A DNA stretch of 64,000 nt from Borreliella mayonii (GTDB lineage: Bacteria; Spirochaetota; Spirochaetia; Borreliales; Borreliaceae), in the NCBI RefSeq assembly GCF_001945665.1, contig NZ_CP015780.1:186001-250000 (forward strand), given 5' to 3'. The position numbers and the translations under genes were made by a program. The notes beneath the pieces are model-generated. The model worked only from the letters and a program-made list of their open reading frames with translations, did no database searches and was not told the origin of the DNA. Below, one piece after another: positions 1 through 8,964 of the stretch (position 1 is the stretch's first letter; the number at the start of each line of letters is the position of its first letter).

Positions 1-450
1 CTCAAATCAACTTATTCAATCTCACCTCTAAAAAATCCTGCAGCATGGATAAAAGTTGCAGACACAATAGACTCAGATCCCTCAAAAATAGCATCAGGAA
101 TTAGAAATCCAACAAATGAAATATCTATTGGAGATAACCAAGCAGCGCTAAGAATCTCCTCTTTTGGAAATTCTCAGATTATGATTGGCAAAAATTTAAC
201 ACTAAATGATTACTTTGCAAATACAGCATCAAATATAGCAATAAAAGGACAAATTTCAGAAATCACAAAAGAAAGCCAATCTCAAATACTAAAAGATTTA
301 ACAGATCTAAGAATGTCTATTTCTGGAGTAAACAAAGATGAAGAACTTGCAAACATGATCGAATTTCAACAGGCATTTATTGCAGCAAGTAAATTTATCA
401 CTGTTTCTACTGAACTAATAGACACAGTAATAAATAAAATGGGAGTATGA
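1..450 (+). CDS. flgK: Flagellar hook-associated protein 1 (FlgK), C-terminal part
   Basis: Reading frame 1 is open from the first base to the TGA at 448-450, so this is the last 149 residues of a gene that starts outside the window. The tail carries the FlgK/FlgE-type C-terminal helix (residues [16 protein letters not shown] followed by a LIDTVI-like end), which packs in the core of the flagellar axial structure. FlgK joins hook to filament; in spirochaetes this happens in the periplasm. It directly precedes flgL, its partner junction protein, with only two bases between the stop and the preferred flgL ATG, so the two are co-transcribed. Identification rests on the C-terminal motif plus the flgL neighbour. 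An internal ATG at 181 is not a plausible start because the frame is open and FlgK-like upstream of it. Confidence 0.93.
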   Translation, partial: LKSTYSISPLKNPAAWIKVADTIDSDPSKIASGIRNPTNEISIGDNQAALRISSFGNSQIMIGKNLTLNDYFANTASNIAIKGQISEITKESQSQILKDLTDLRMSISGVNKDEELANMIEFQQAFIAASKFITVSTELIDTVINKMGV

Positions 451-452
451 GC

Positions 453-1724
453 ATGATAAATAGAGTAAGTCATCCATTAACATATGAAAATTTTAAAACC
501 TCTACAGCAGAGCAAGAGTCTAAAATTACAAAACTTTTAGAAAACTTATACAAAGGTAAAAGGATTATAAAACTAAGAAACGATCCAACAGGTGTTAATC
601 ACGCAATAAGGCTAGATAACGACATATTTAAAATTAATGTATACATAAAAAATATTGGTATTTCTAAAGGCAACCTAAGGTATACGGAAGGATATTTACA
701 ATCTCTTACAAATATTTTAACACGAGCTAAAGAAATTGCCGTTCAGGGAGCAAGCGGAACTTATGAAGCAGATGATAAAAAAATGATATCAAAAGAAGTA
801 AATGCTTTGCTTGAAGATGTTGTTGCAATAGCAAACGCCAAAGGACCTGATGGATACAGCATATTCTCAGGGACTAAAATTGATAGCGAGGCGTTTAAGG
901 TGACTAGAGAGAATAAAATAAGCAAAACAAGCAAAGACGGTGCAGGCCCCCAAATAATCAAAGTAGAATACAATGGCAACCAAGCTGAAAAAAAAACAGA
1001 AGTATACAATGACGTGTATATGTCAAATAATTATCCTGGGAATACAATATTTTTCTTACAGAACCAAAATATTATCTCATCAATAAACACTAATGGATTT
1101 GCCGTAAAAGAAAATACAAAAATTTATATTGACAATATTGAGATAGGACTAACAAAAGGAGACACTGCTCTTGATATTGTTGCAAAAATCAATGAATCTT
1201 CAGCACCTGTTGAAGCAAGCATTGATCCGATTTTAAACTCATTGTCAATCAAAACTACAACTCCACACCAAATTTGGATAACAGAAGAAAAAGAATCAAA
1301 TGTTTTACAAACACTTGGAATACTTACTAAAAACAATGACACCAAACTACCTCCTTACAACCTTTCTAGTAGTACAGAAGTTAGAAGCAGGTCTATTTTC
1401 GATGCGCTTATTGAGCTTAGAGACACACTTTACAATAACAAAGAAGAGCTTGTTGGAAGTAGAAGCCTGGCAGAAATTGACGAAAGCTTAAAAAGATTAC
1501 TTACATCCGTTGCAGATCTTGGAGCAAAAGAAAATAGACTTGATAGAAGCTATGAAAGAATAAGCAAAGAGGCTGCAGACATGAAAGAAGATATGGTCCA
1601 ATACACCGATCTTGACGTAACAAAAGCAATAACAAATTTAAATATGGCAAGCTTAGCTTATCAAGTATCTATAGGAATCTCTGCTAAAATAATGCAAACA
1701 ACTTTATTGGATTTTATAAAATAG
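453..1724 (+). CDS. flgL: Flagellar hook-associated protein 3 (FlgL)
   Basis: FlgL is the second hook-filament junction protein and is related to flagellin at both ends. The N-terminus ([14 protein letters not shown]) and the alpha-helical segments at about residues 25-110 and 330-420 resemble the flagellin D0/D1 helices; the middle is a variable domain. The likely start is the ATG at 453, because GGGAG at 441-445 lies 7 nt upstream. The ATG at 447, which overlaps the flgK stop, would leave only one base between ribosome site and start. The product is about 423 residues, longer than the roughly 300 of enteric FlgL. It sits between flgK and fliW in one plus-strand operon, and the next gene begins one base after its stop. 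Confidence 0.93.
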   Translation: MINRVSHPLTYENFKTSTAEQESKITKLLENLYKGKRIIKLRNDPTGVNHAIRLDNDIFKINVYIKNIGISKGNLRYTEGYLQSLTNILTRAKEIAVQGASGTYEADDKKMISKEVNALLEDVVAIANAKGPDGYSIFSGTKIDSEAFKVTRENKISKTSKDGAGPQIIKVEYNGNQAEKKTEVYNDVYMSNNYPGNTIFFLQNQNIISSINTNGFAVKENTKIYIDNIEIGLTKGDTALDIVAKINESSAPVEASIDPILNSLSIKTTTPHQIWITEEKESNVLQTLGILTKNNDTKLPPYNLSSSTEVRSRSIFDALIELRDTLYNNKEELVGSRSLAEIDESLKRLLTSVADLGAKENRLDRSYERISKEAADMKEDMVQYTDLDVTKAITNLNMASLAYQVSIGISAKIMQTTLLDFIK

Positions 1725-1725
1725 A

Positions 1726-2118
1726 ATGATAAATGAAAAAAGCATAGAATTTGATTTTCCCGAAGGAATACTTGGATTTGAAAACATTAAAAAATTTATA
1801 ATAAAAGACTCTAAATACAAGCCTTTTTCTATTATGCAATCCATCAATAAAGACGTAAGTTTTTTGGTGACATCTCCTTTAAACTTTTTAAGCGAATACT
1901 TGCCAAATATCCAGGAAAAGGATTGGTTGGACATTAAAGCAAAAGCAGAAGATGAAAAAGTTATACTATGCATAATTAATATGCATGTTAATGATTATAA
2001 AGACATTACAGCTAACCTAAAAGCACCAATCATAATAAACAAAAAAAAATTACTTGGAAAACAAGCTATATGCACAAATGAAAAATACTCACTACACCAT
2101 AAAGTTTTCAAGGAATAA
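1726..2118 (+). CDS. fliW: Flagellar assembly factor FliW
   Basis: A 130-residue protein with the FliW signature near the N-terminus ([14 protein letters not shown]). FliW binds flagellin and also binds and antagonises CsrA, so that flagellin secretion frees FliW to relieve CsrA repression of flagellin translation (known from Bacillus and studied in B. burgdorferi). The gene begins one base after the flgL stop and ends two bases before csrA, which matches the partner-switch model: both regulators are made together with the hook-junction proteins. No strong ribosome site precedes the ATG, so translation is probably coupled to flgL. Function is inferred from family and context; confidence is high. 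Confidence 0.93.
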   Translation: MINEKSIEFDFPEGILGFENIKKFIIKDSKYKPFSIMQSINKDVSFLVTSPLNFLSEYLPNIQEKDWLDIKAKAEDEKVILCIINMHVNDYKDITANLKAPIIINKKKLLGKQAICTNEKYSLHHKVFKE

Positions 2119-2120
2119 AG

Positions 2121-2366
2121 ATGCTAGTATTGTCAAGAAAAGTAAATGAAAGTATTAAAATAAACTCTGATATTGAAGTTTTAATATTAGAGATAAAAAA
2201 GGATACTGTTAAAATAGCAATTAAGGCTCCTGAAAGCATTAAAATATTTAGATCTGAAATTTATGAATTTATTATAGAAGAAAATAAAAAATCACTACTA
2301 AAAGACAAACACAATATAAGCAAAATTAAAAGCCTATTCAATCATTATTTCAAGAATGAAAATTAA
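2121..2366 (+). CDS. csrA: Carbon storage regulator CsrA (RNA-binding translational repressor)
   Basis: An 81-residue CsrA/RsmA homologue. The N-terminus [14 protein letters not shown] is nearly the family consensus, and the RNA-contacting residues L4 and the arginine of [10 protein letters not shown] are present. The C-terminal tail beyond residue 60 is lysine-rich. CsrA dimers bind GGA motifs near ribosome sites and repress translation; in B. burgdorferi CsrA is reported to repress flagellin. The ribosome site AAGGAA at 2109-2114 contains a GGA, so autoregulation is possible but unproven. The 3' end overlaps the convergent tsaB gene by 17 bp (2350-2366), so the two transcripts can be antisense to each other there. 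Confidence 0.95.
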   Translation: MLVLSRKVNESIKINSDIEVLILEIKKDTVKIAIKAPESIKIFRSEIYEFIIEENKKSLLKDKHNISKIKSLFNHYFKNEN

Positions 2367-3003
2367 CCTCTGCATCACTTTGTCTTATGTAAAGAGGTCC
2401 TGACAAAATATCATCACTTTTGCGATTTTTTAAATATTTAGCTATCCCAAGTTCTGTCAAAATTCTTCCAAACGAACCTAAATTTTCAATGATTTTAAAT
2501 TTATAATTAAATTCTTTGAAAAGATCATCAAGATTGTTCCCAATAAGTACTGAATTTGGATTAATCTGATTTAGATATTCAAACAAATCTTCCTTAGAAA
2601 AACACAAAATCTTCCCTATCAATTCGCAATTTTTATAATACCCAAGAAAATATTTACCCGCAGTAAAAGTTAATACAATTACACTGGGGCTGTTTTTAAC
2701 TAAATTTGCAAAAACATCTAATGTGGAAATATTGACAAAAGGAATAGAAAGACCTAAAGAAAGACCTTTGACAAAACTTAAACTAATTCTAAGGCCAGTA
2801 AAAGAACCAGGGCCACAAGAATTTATAATTAATTCAATTTGATTAAGATCAATATTATTTTTAATTACAAAATCATTGAAAATTTTTGGAATACTAAAAT
2901 TAAAATTTGATTTAAGCTCAACCAATGAAAAATTTTTATCATTAATTTTACAATAAACTATTAATGCTTTATATGAATATTCAAATGCAAGTGTATTAAT
3001 CAT
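2350..3003 (-). CDS. tsaB: tRNA threonylcarbamoyladenosine (t6A) complex subunit TsaB
   Basis: A 217-residue ASKHA-fold protein with the TsaB signature [20 protein letters not shown] at about residues 62-81. TsaB is the non-catalytic partner of TsaD in making t6A37 on ANN-decoding tRNAs in the cytoplasm. The N-terminal motif ([17 protein letters not shown]) is looser than the usual DTS-type start, as is common for TsaB, which has lost kinase-type activity. It follows tsaE on the minus strand with an 8-bp overlap, so the t6A genes tsaE and tsaB are translated from one mRNA. The start is ATG at 3003. The 3' end overlaps csrA by 17 bp. Confidence 0.9.
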   Translation of the reverse strand: MINTLAFEYSYKALIVYCKINDKNFSLVELKSNFNFSIPKIFNDFVIKNNIDLNQIELIINSCGPGSFTGLRISLSFVKGLSLGLSIPFVNISTLDVFANLVKNSPSVIVLTFTAGKYFLGYYKNCELIGKILCFSKEDLFEYLNQINPNSVLIGNNLDDLFKEFNYKFKIIENLGSFGRILTELGIAKYLKNRKSDDILSGPLYIRQSDAEVNFHS

Positions 3004-3409
3004 TAAATTCTACAGCCCTGCCTGAACCGACTATTTTGAAAGTTAAAGAAAATAATCTGTCTTTTGGAATAATACTTAAAACAATTTGTGGCCATTCAAT
3101 AGCAATAATTGAATCAAGATCCATAAGTATTTCCAATCCCCCAATAAGCTCAAATTCTTCTAAAGAAAACACCCGATATAAATCAATATGATAAAATTTA
3201 AAATCTATAAAATCATAAACATTAACAATGTTGTAAGTTGGACTTGTAAAATAAGAAATTCCAAGATTAAGGGCAAGTCCTTTCAAAAAACTAGTCTTTC
3301 CAGATCCCATATCACCAGTTAAAACAAATATCTTACCAATTGGCAAAGGATAAAAAAAAGATTTGGAAAAATTTATCATTTTTTTTTCTGATTTAAATTC
3401 TAAAATCAA
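2996..3409 (-). CDS. tsaE: t6A complex ATPase TsaE
   Basis: A 137-residue P-loop ATPase of the TsaE (YjeE) family: Walker A GDMGSGKTSFLKGL at about residues 32-45, then SPTYNIVNVY and HIDLYRV, both typical of TsaE. It uses ATP to reset the TsaB-TsaD complex during t6A synthesis. The start codon is TTG at 3409, in a TTGA overlap with the stop of the upstream small gene. AAAGGT lies about 8 nt upstream of the TTG, which supports this unusual start; an in-frame ATG at residue 11 is a less likely alternative. It overlaps tsaB by 8 bp. Confidence 0.92.
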   Translation of the reverse strand: MILEFKSEKKMINFSKSFFYPLPIGKIFVLTGDMGSGKTSFLKGLALNLGISYFTSPTYNIVNVYDFIDFKFYHIDLYRVFSLEEFELIGGLEILMDLDSIIAIEWPQIVLSIIPKDRLFSLTFKIVGSGRAVEFND

Positions 3410-3666
3410 GGAAGCTTACCTTTAAACTCCAAATCAATTACACGTCTTTTAATTGCAACCATTAGCTTTAAAACAGGATAATTTAAAAGATCTATAAAAT
3501 CAATGGTGACATGCTTTTCTCCTAAGGGTGTAGCCTCAATTATAAACTTTACTTTTTTACTTTCTAAGGTGTCATTATACTTATAAATAGCATCAGCAAA
3601 ATATACATTTCTATAATAGATAAAACTCTCTTGCTTTTCAATATTATTAAGAGAAATAAGCTGCAC
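3406..3666 (-). CDS. Hypothetical protein, 86 residues
   Basis: I do not recognise this protein. It has no signal peptide or membrane segment, is mixed in predicted structure, and contains a lysine/arginine-rich C-terminus (residues MVAIKRRVIDLEFKG). The start is GTG at 3666 with AAGGAT about 7 nt upstream, and its stop overlaps the TTG start of tsaE by 4 bp, so it is translationally coupled to the t6A genes. That context hints at a housekeeping role in translation, but nothing in the sequence proves it. Codon use looks like that of its neighbours. In B31 the equivalent position is, as I recall, BB0187. Confidence 0.75.
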   Translation of the reverse strand: MQLISLNNIEKQESFIYYRNVYFADAIYKYNDTLESKKVKFIIEATPLGEKHVTIDFIDLLNYPVLKLMVAIKRRVIDLEFKGKLP

Positions 3667-3879
3667 AATAATAATCCTTAAAATAAATTAAACTCCCAAA
3701 AAGCCAACATAAGAACATTTTTATTTAGCGCTATTTTTCAAGGCGGAATTTTTATTCTCAACCTCTGAATTGCCTTTGGCTATCATTGACTAAAAATCTT
3801 CAAATTCCTAAATTTTATGAGATGTCGCAAAAAAATAACTCTAATTCTTAAAATTAAACCTCCCAGGAGTTTTGATTTT
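3667..3879. other. Non-coding gap with several small palindromes
   Basis: This 213-bp gap separates rplT from the next minus-strand gene. It holds no credible ORF. Visible structures are the 8-bp palindrome TAGCGCTA at 3726-3733, an interrupted inverted repeat (AAGGC-GG-AATT paired with AATT-GCCTT, 3740-3776), and the terminator-like hairpin listed separately at 3856-3873. It probably contains the end of the infC operon transcript and the promoter of the downstream minus-strand operon, but I could not pick out a convincing -35/-10 pair. Confidence 0.4.
3856..3873 (-). terminator. Possible terminator after rplT
   Basis: Read on the minus strand, a hairpin with stem CTCC/GGAG, a 2-nt loop and three further A-T pairs beyond one mismatch begins 7 nt after the rplT stop codon and is followed by TAATTTTAAG. 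The stem is short and the U-run weak, so this is a candidate terminator for infC-rpmI-rplT rather than a firm one. Confidence 0.35.
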
Positions 3880-4227
3880 TCATTTTCTTATTTCTAAAAC
3901 AATTTTTTTAAAAGCTTCAACATCTTCAATCGCCAAATTAGACAAAATTTTTCTATTAATTTTTATATTAGATTTCAATAAACCCTCAATAAATCTTGAA
4001 TAACTAATCCCAGTATCACTTAAAGCAGCCGAAATTCTTGAAATCCACAAGCGTCTAAAATCTCTTTTTCTAGCCTTCCTATCTCTTGTAGCATACATCA
4101 TACCCTTTCTCAAGGTATCCTTAGCTTTTTTGTAGTTACTCTTTTTTGTACCCCAAAACCCTTTTGTTTTCTTTAAAATTCGCTTACGCCTTGCAACGTG
4201 AACTGTGCCATTTTTAGCCCTAGCCAT
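3880..4227 (-). CDS. rplT: 50S ribosomal protein L20
   Basis: 115 residues, the normal length for L20, with the family features MARAKNGTVHVARRKRILK at the start and GMMYATRDRKARKRDFRRLW in the middle, both strongly basic. L20 binds 23S rRNA early in 50S assembly and, in E. coli, represses its own operon by binding the rpmI leader. It is the last gene of infC-rpmI-rplT, 20 bp after rpmI. Whether autoregulation exists here cannot be seen from the sequence. Confidence 0.97.
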   Translation of the reverse strand: MARAKNGTVHVARRKRILKKTKGFWGTKKSNYKKAKDTLRKGMMYATRDRKARKRDFRRLWISRISAALSDTGISYSRFIEGLLKSNIKINRKILSNLAIEDVEAFKKIVLEIRK

Positions 4228-4247
4228 ATCTATCTCCTAAAATTATT

Positions 4248-4448
4248 TTAACCATAAGGTAATAAAGTTTTAATTCTTTTAACTTCAAAACAAGAAAGAT
4301 TGCCCGATTTCCTTAAATTTCTCTTACGCTTAGAAGATTTTTTTGTCAAAATATGCCTTAAATTTTGTTTTTTATACTTAACTTTACCATTTACAGTAAC
4401 AGAATACCTTTTTTTTGCACTTTTGCGTGTTTTCATTTTATTTGCCAT
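4248..4448 (-). CDS. rpmI: 50S ribosomal protein L35
   Basis: 66 residues, basic throughout, with the L35 pattern [18 protein letters not shown] at the N-terminus and a [12 protein letters not shown] block in the middle. It lies between infC and rplT in the conserved IF3-L35-L20 operon, 22 bp after the infC stop and with an AGGGG-type ribosome site just before the ATG. Length and order are as expected for the family; nothing is unusual. Confidence 0.97.
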   Translation of the reverse strand: MANKMKTRKSAKKRYSVTVNGKVKYKKQNLRHILTKKSSKRKRNLRKSGNLSCFEVKRIKTLLPYG

Positions 4449-4470
4449 TTCATCCCCTTTAATTTAATAT

Positions 4471-5031
4471 TTATTTTTTAAACTTAGGCGCTACAATCAA
4501 AAACATTGTTTTTCCTTCCATTTTAGCCGCAGATTCCAAAACATAATTCACATCCCCTACCTTTTCAAGAATGCTATTTAAGATACCATATCCTAAATAT
4601 GTGTGGGCAAGTTCACGACCTCTAAATCTTATTGTAACCTTAACTTTATTACCATCTTTAAGAAAGCCTAAAATATTTTTTGATTTAAAATCAAGGTCAT
4701 GAGCATCTATCTTTGGCTGCATTCTGACTTCCTTAAGTTTAATTACTTTTTGATTCTTTTTTTGCTCTTTTTGACGCTTTTCTTGATGGAATTTATATTT
4801 CCCATAATCAATAATCTTACAAACCGGAGGAGATACATTAGGAGAAACCTCAACCAAATCAAGCCCAGCTTCTTTTGCTTTTTTAATAGCATCTTCAATT
4901 GATAAAACCTCTTGTGTTCCATTTTCAAAAATAACTCTTACCTCACGAGCCTTAATTCTGTAATTAATTTTCAATTCCTTGTCATTTGATCTGGACCTAT
5001 CCCTATCTCTATTGGCATTTCTATTTATCAT
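4471..5031 (-). CDS. infC: Translation initiation factor IF-3
   Basis: 186 residues. The N-terminal domain contains [16 protein letters not shown] and ends in a lysine-rich linker around residues 80-100; the C-terminal domain contains [17 protein letters not shown], the 30S-binding region. IF-3 checks start codons and keeps subunits apart. A roughly 20-residue Asn/Arg/Asp-rich extension precedes the conserved core. The start is an ordinary ATG, unlike the AUU used for autoregulation in E. coli. The nearest ribosome site, AGGAG, is about 14 nt upstream of that ATG, a long spacing, and a TAG stop immediately precedes the ATG in frame. It is the first gene of infC-rpmI-rplT. Confidence 0.96.
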
Positions 5032-5190
5032 CTAAAAAATATATACTCCTAAATCAATTAATAATTAATCTTAATACTTAATTTTAATATACATTCACTA
5101 AAAAGTAAATTCTAAGAATAATGTTTGCAAAAAGTAATAAAATTACTACCACTGATAAAATAAATATCCAAATCACACAAGTTTTTAGTC

Positions 5191-5225
5191 AATCAATTGA
5201 TTTAAAAAACGTTTAAAAGTAAAAT
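5191..5225 (+). promoter_or_regulatory. Promoter for the 5236 membrane-protein gene, with a palindrome at the -35
   Basis: TTGATT (5197-5202) and TAAAAT (5220-5225) are separated by exactly 17 bp, a good sigma-70 promoter. A start site 6-8 bp after the -10 would fall at about 5231-5233, only 3-5 bases before the ATG at 5236, so the mRNA would be leaderless or nearly so. The -35 overlaps a perfect 12-bp palindrome, AATCAATTGATT (5191-5202). No ribosome site is visible before the ATG, in keeping with this. Confidence 0.5.
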
Positions 5226-5235
5226 TATACTTACA

Positions 5236-5889
5236 ATGAGTTTATTTTTATTAACAAGTCTACCACTAATATTAAAAATATATATGAATGTTCATTTAAA
5301 ACAAAGCCAAGCAAAAAATATCCAAGCTCATGTTTTAGTAATATTTCTTGCAATAACAATGTTTTCTTTTCTTTATTTAACTCAGGAATTTATTCTATAC
5401 AGATCATTTGAATTAGATTACACATCAAGAATAAGCCTGGGGATTTCAATATTCATCAAAGAACATTTATACTACTATATATTCCCATTATTGATATTTA
5501 TATTTTTTTTTACTCTAAATGAGAATTCTTTATTTCAAAAAAATTTAACAATTCTTATATATTTCGCATTTGGACTAATATTTTCTAAAAACTTAGAAAT
5601 AATAATTTTAAATAGCAAAATTTTTGGAATCTATGAATATATTGAATTACCAATACTTAATGCAATAGAGCTAATATTTTCAGCCAAAATCTTTGAAAAG
5701 AAAATTAAAAAATGCCAAAAATACTCCGCAAAAGAATACAAGATCATTCTTTCTCCTATTCTATTTTTAGGATTATTCATTGCAGCTTTAAAAACATTAA
5801 TTCTAACTAACATGAGCATCTATGCACTAATAATACTTGGATTGGTTTTAATATTTATAGCCATCAATAATAAGCACACTAGGAAATAA
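5236..5889 (+). CDS. Hypothetical multi-pass membrane protein
   Basis: 217 residues with about six hydrophobic segments: roughly residues 1-18, 32-52, 65-82, 88-108, 112-128 and 168-210 (the last probably two). Short basic stretches such as KKIKKCQKYSAKEYK at about 153-167 lie between them and are probably cytoplasmic. I do not recognise a family or catalytic motif. It ends one base before the lipoprotein gene at 5891, so the two form a small operon and may act together at the inner membrane. The predicted promoter places the RNA start almost at the ATG and there is no ribosome site, so translation may be leaderless. Confidence 0.7.
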   Translation: MSLFLLTSLPLILKIYMNVHLKQSQAKNIQAHVLVIFLAITMFSFLYLTQEFILYRSFELDYTSRISLGISIFIKEHLYYYIFPLLIFIFFFTLNENSLFQKNLTILIYFAFGLIFSKNLEIIILNSKIFGIYEYIELPILNAIELIFSAKIFEKKIKKCQKYSAKEYKIILSPILFLGLFIAALKTLILTNMSIYALIILGLVLIFIAINNKHTRK

Positions 5890-5890
5890 A

Positions 5891-6631
5891 ATGTCTGGCC
5901 AAAAAACACTTGCTATAATGGCGATCTTAGCAATTTTAATACAAGGCTGCAAAAAATCTTCCATTATTGAAAAACAATTTAATTATGCAATAATTTTCTC
6001 AGATGCAACTGAATATTTTTTTGAAATTCAAAAAACTCCATTCATAAAAAACGAAATACTATTTATAAATGACAAAAATTTAGAAATTATAAAAGACAAG
6101 CTTAAAACAACAAAAAAAATGCTTTTGACCCACAAATCAAATAATGAAATACTGAATAACGAAATCCTAAAAGAGAAAATTTTTTATCTATCAAAAATAA
6201 AATTTTCTCTAAAAAAATCTATTGATTTTCTGCTTAACGAAAAATCAATAAACTTCCAAAAGACATTACTATTTAGAGACAAATCTCTAAATAACGAAGA
6301 CCTTGAATACTTGGAAAAAAAGGGCAAAGAAAAAAATGTTAATATTACCCTAATAAACGAAAAAAACATATCTTATATGCAAACATTCATTACTCCTCAA
6401 ATAAAGACAATAATATTATTTTCTTTAAGGGATAACAATATTATTTTAAAAAAGATATCAAATTCGCCTTTTTTCAAAAATATAAAATTTATATTAATTG
6501 GCAATACAAGAAAAGACTTAAAAATTATTAATCTAAAATATCTAATCAGCCTTAAAGAACCTGATTTGATAAAAATAGTAAAAGAAGTTGAAAAAAATTT
6601 TCAATATGAATTTAACATATATAAACAATAA
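5891..6631 (+). CDS. Putative lipoprotein of unknown function
   Basis: 246 residues. The N-terminus is a lipoprotein signal: a lysine, the hydrophobic run LAIMAILAILIQ, then GC with cysteine at residue 20, followed by KKSS. It is therefore expected to be lipidated and processed by Lgt, Lsp and the Lnt encoded later in this window. The mature part is lysine- and asparagine-rich with alternating strands (for example IKFILIGNTRKDLKI at about 199-213), reminiscent of a Rossmann-like or periplasmic-binding fold, but I cannot assign a family. The ribosome site AGGAAAT is directly before the ATG and the gene is coupled to the upstream membrane protein. Confidence 0.75.
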   Translation: MSGQKTLAIMAILAILIQGCKKSSIIEKQFNYAIIFSDATEYFFEIQKTPFIKNEILFINDKNLEIIKDKLKTTKKMLLTHKSNNEILNNEILKEKIFYLSKIKFSLKKSIDFLLNEKSINFQKTLLFRDKSLNNEDLEYLEKKGKEKNVNITLINEKNISYMQTFITPQIKTIILFSLRDNNIILKKISNSPFFKNIKFILIGNTRKDLKIINLKYLISLKEPDLIKIVKEVEKNFQYEFNIYKQ

Positions 6632-6685
6632 AAATAATTAAATTTGCAACTAATAATAAAACAAACAAATAATTATAAATAAAAT

Positions 6686-7495
6686 TTAATGCAACAATAA
6701 AAGATCTTTAAAGCTATTGTATACAGCAATAGCAATATCATTAACAGAGCAATTTTTAATCCTTGCAATCTCAAGGCATACATATCCTAAAAACAAAGGT
6801 GAATTTATTTTACCTCTCAATGGCACTGGAGCTAAAAAAGGACTATCGGTTTCTATTAAAAGATCGTTGGTATTTAATTTGCCAACAAGAATCCTTAAGG
6901 GTTCTGCATTTTTAAAAGTTATATTACCTGAAAAAGAAACTTTAAATCCCAAATCAATAAATTTTTTAGCATACTCATAAGTTCCTGAATAACAATGTAA
7001 TATGCCCCTATTTAAAAAATTTAAAGACCTTACAATATTATAGGCATCATCATACGCATCTCTTATATGTAAAATAACTGGCTTTTTATATTTACTAGCC
7101 AAATACAATTGCTCTTCAAAAACTTTAATTTGAAATCCCTTGTTATCTGCTTTAAAATAATCAAGACCTATCTCGCCAACAGCAACAACATTTTCACTAA
7201 TCAAAATCTTTTCAAGCTGCTTAATATCATCTTTAAAATGATCACTTAAATTTAAAGGATGAATACCTGATGTTAAAAACACATTAGAATAAGGACTTAA
7301 AAGATCTTTTCTATCATTAAAATCACTAGGGTGCAAGCCAACATCAAGAAAATAAGAAAAGCCGTTTTTAAAACATTCATTAATAATGCAATTGACATCC
7401 AAAGATCTTTTCTTTAATTCATAAAAATGAACATGGGTATCTATTAATTTATCAAAAAAAATAGATTTTTCAGCTTCAAGCAAGCAGTCCGTCAT
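6686..7495 (-). CDS. TatD-family metal-dependent hydrolase / DNase
   Basis: 269 residues with the TatD metal-binding set: IDTHVHFYE at about residues 18-26, GEIGLDYFKAD at about 108-118, HIRDAYDDA at about 143-151, HCYSGTYE at about 166-173 and LIETDSPFLAPVPLRGK at about 214-230. These correspond to the conserved His, Glu, His, His and Asp ligands, so the enzyme looks intact. TatD proteins are cytoplasmic 3'-5' exonucleases implicated in DNA repair and clean-up. Its ATG overlaps the stop of the upstream TPR gene by 4 bp, so the two are coupled. The exact substrate is not shown by the sequence. Confidence 0.88.
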   Translation of the reverse strand: MTDCLLEAEKSIFFDKLIDTHVHFYELKKRSLDVNCIINECFKNGFSYFLDVGLHPSDFNDRKDLLSPYSNVFLTSGIHPLNLSDHFKDDIKQLEKILISENVVAVGEIGLDYFKADNKGFQIKVFEEQLYLASKYKKPVILHIRDAYDDAYNIVRSLNFLNRGILHCYSGTYEYAKKFIDLGFKVSFSGNITFKNAEPLRILVGKLNTNDLLIETDSPFLAPVPLRGKINSPLFLGYVCLEIARIKNCSVNDIAIAVYNSFKDLLLLH

Positions 7496-8631
7496 TCCAT
7501 TTTTTTCCTAAGAGCCGCAAGATAGTCAATAACAACAATATTTTTCATGCCAAGATGTAAAAAGCTTGACAAAATATCAACAGCATTTCCAATCTGACCT
7601 AATGCTTCATAGCATTCAGCAGCACTGACATATAATGCTGAATTTTTAGGATTGTTTTTAATTAAACTTTTAATAGCCATTAATGCTTCTTCATATTTAC
7701 CCTGTTCCTTTTGAAGAAGAGCAAGTCCAAGTATGGCAAACATATCAAAATCAACATCAAGTGCCTTTTTATAATAAATTTGAGAATTTTCATAATCATT
7801 CAAATGGCGATAAGCATCTCCCACTCTTGTAAGAACCAAATTATTTTTTGGATCTTTTTCGATAATATCAAGCCAATATTTTAAAGCCTCTTTGTACTCC
7901 TTATTCCCCCTATAACAATCAGCAAGTCCAAAAACAGCATAAAAATTGCTAGGTGAAATTTCTAAAGCTTTTTTAAAAAAATAAATTCCTCTGGTAAATT
8001 CCCTAAGCTTACGATAACAATTGCCAATTGAAGTTAATACTCTAACATCAACCTTGGATTGATTTAATTCATACATTTTAAGCCAATACTTTAAAGCCTC
8101 TTTATATTCTTTAAAGTCATAATATAAATGGCCAATACCTACAAGCGCATAATCATTCTCAGGCATCAATTCCATTACCTTAAGATAAGTTTGCTTAGAT
8201 TTTTGAAAATTTTTTAGCTTCCTGTAAGATGCCGCAACTCTTGTTAAAACTGTTATATTCTCAGAATCATATTTTAAATATTCTTCCCATATGTCTGTGG
8301 CTTTTTTATAATCATCTAAATTTTTGTAACAATCTCCAAGTCCAAAAAGAGCATAATTATTACTTGGATGCTTTACAAGACATTTTTGATAATAAACTAT
8401 TGCTTTATCGTAATTATTCTTTTTCCTTTCAATGTCCCCAAGCCCAACAAGAGCATAATTATTCTCATTATCCTTTTCAAGAATATCGGAAAATAAACTT
8501 TCTGCTTCAGAAAGTCTTTCTTCTTTGATCAACTGATACCCTCTTTTTGATTTCTCAGTGACATCAAGAAGTTGATCATCAGAAATACTCGAGAGATCTT
8601 CTAAAACATCCAAAATTTTTTCATTTAACAT
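7492..8631 (-). CDS. TPR-repeat protein with three double-TPR super-repeats
   Basis: 379 residues, almost all tetratricopeptide repeats from about residue 25 to 365, without signal peptide or membrane segment, so probably a cytoplasmic scaffold. Two-TPR modules of 68-70 residues recur three times (about 92-159, 160-229 and 230-297): each opens with a YAL/YAVxGLGDCY-type helix and continues with a VLTRVxxxYRKL-type helix, and YKEALKYWL appears identically in the second and third. An N-terminal acidic stretch (residues 1-30) precedes the repeats. It is coupled to the TatD gene by a 4-bp overlap. The partner is unknown. Confidence 0.85.
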   Translation of the reverse strand: MLNEKILDVLEDLSSISDDQLLDVTEKSKRGYQLIKEERLSEAESLFSDILEKDNENNYALVGLGDIERKKNNYDKAIVYYQKCLVKHPSNNYALFGLGDCYKNLDDYKKATDIWEEYLKYDSENITVLTRVAASYRKLKNFQKSKQTYLKVMELMPENDYALVGIGHLYYDFKEYKEALKYWLKMYELNQSKVDVRVLTSIGNCYRKLREFTRGIYFFKKALEISPSNFYAVFGLADCYRGNKEYKEALKYWLDIIEKDPKNNLVLTRVGDAYRHLNDYENSQIYYKKALDVDFDMFAILGLALLQKEQGKYEEALMAIKSLIKNNPKNSALYVSAAECYEALGQIGNAVDILSSFLHLGMKNIVVIDYLAALRKKME

Positions 8632-8964
8632 AAATACCCCTTTTAAATCGGTTTACCAAAGATATAACTTTAACTACTCTTAAACACACCACAAATAATA
8701 ATACGTAAAGCTCAATTTATATACAAATACAACAAAATTTAATCTAACTTTAATATCCAACTTAATAACATTCATTATATAAAAAAACATGAAAAAATAT
8801 AATTGATTTTTTAATCAAGCTTATTATATTTATTTAATAAAGGCAGTTTTAAAAAATATTAAAATAAAACATAAACATGGTCATTCGCACAAAACTTATT
8901 AAAAAGTCTAACAAAAAAATCTAAAATTAATATAAACTATTACTATCTTTCAGGAGAAATCATA
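8632..8964. other. 333-bp divergent intergenic region
   Basis: AT-rich spacer between the divergent TPR gene and prfA. It should hold promoters for both. A TATAAA at 8931-8936 is a possible -10 for prfA, without a good -35, and AGGAG lies about 9 nt before the prfA ATG. A short hairpin, TTGATT-TTTT-AATCAA, sits at 8803-8818. No ORF or tRNA is visible. Confidence 0.35.

Noticed and set aside
181..450. Separate 89-residue gene at the left edge
   Set aside because: The frame is open back to base 1 and its product continues FlgK; the ATG at 181 is internal.
8803..8818. Hairpin TTGATT-TTTT-AATCAA as a terminator
   Set aside because: Stem of six AT-rich pairs without a U-run and lying between divergent genes, so there is nothing for it to terminate.
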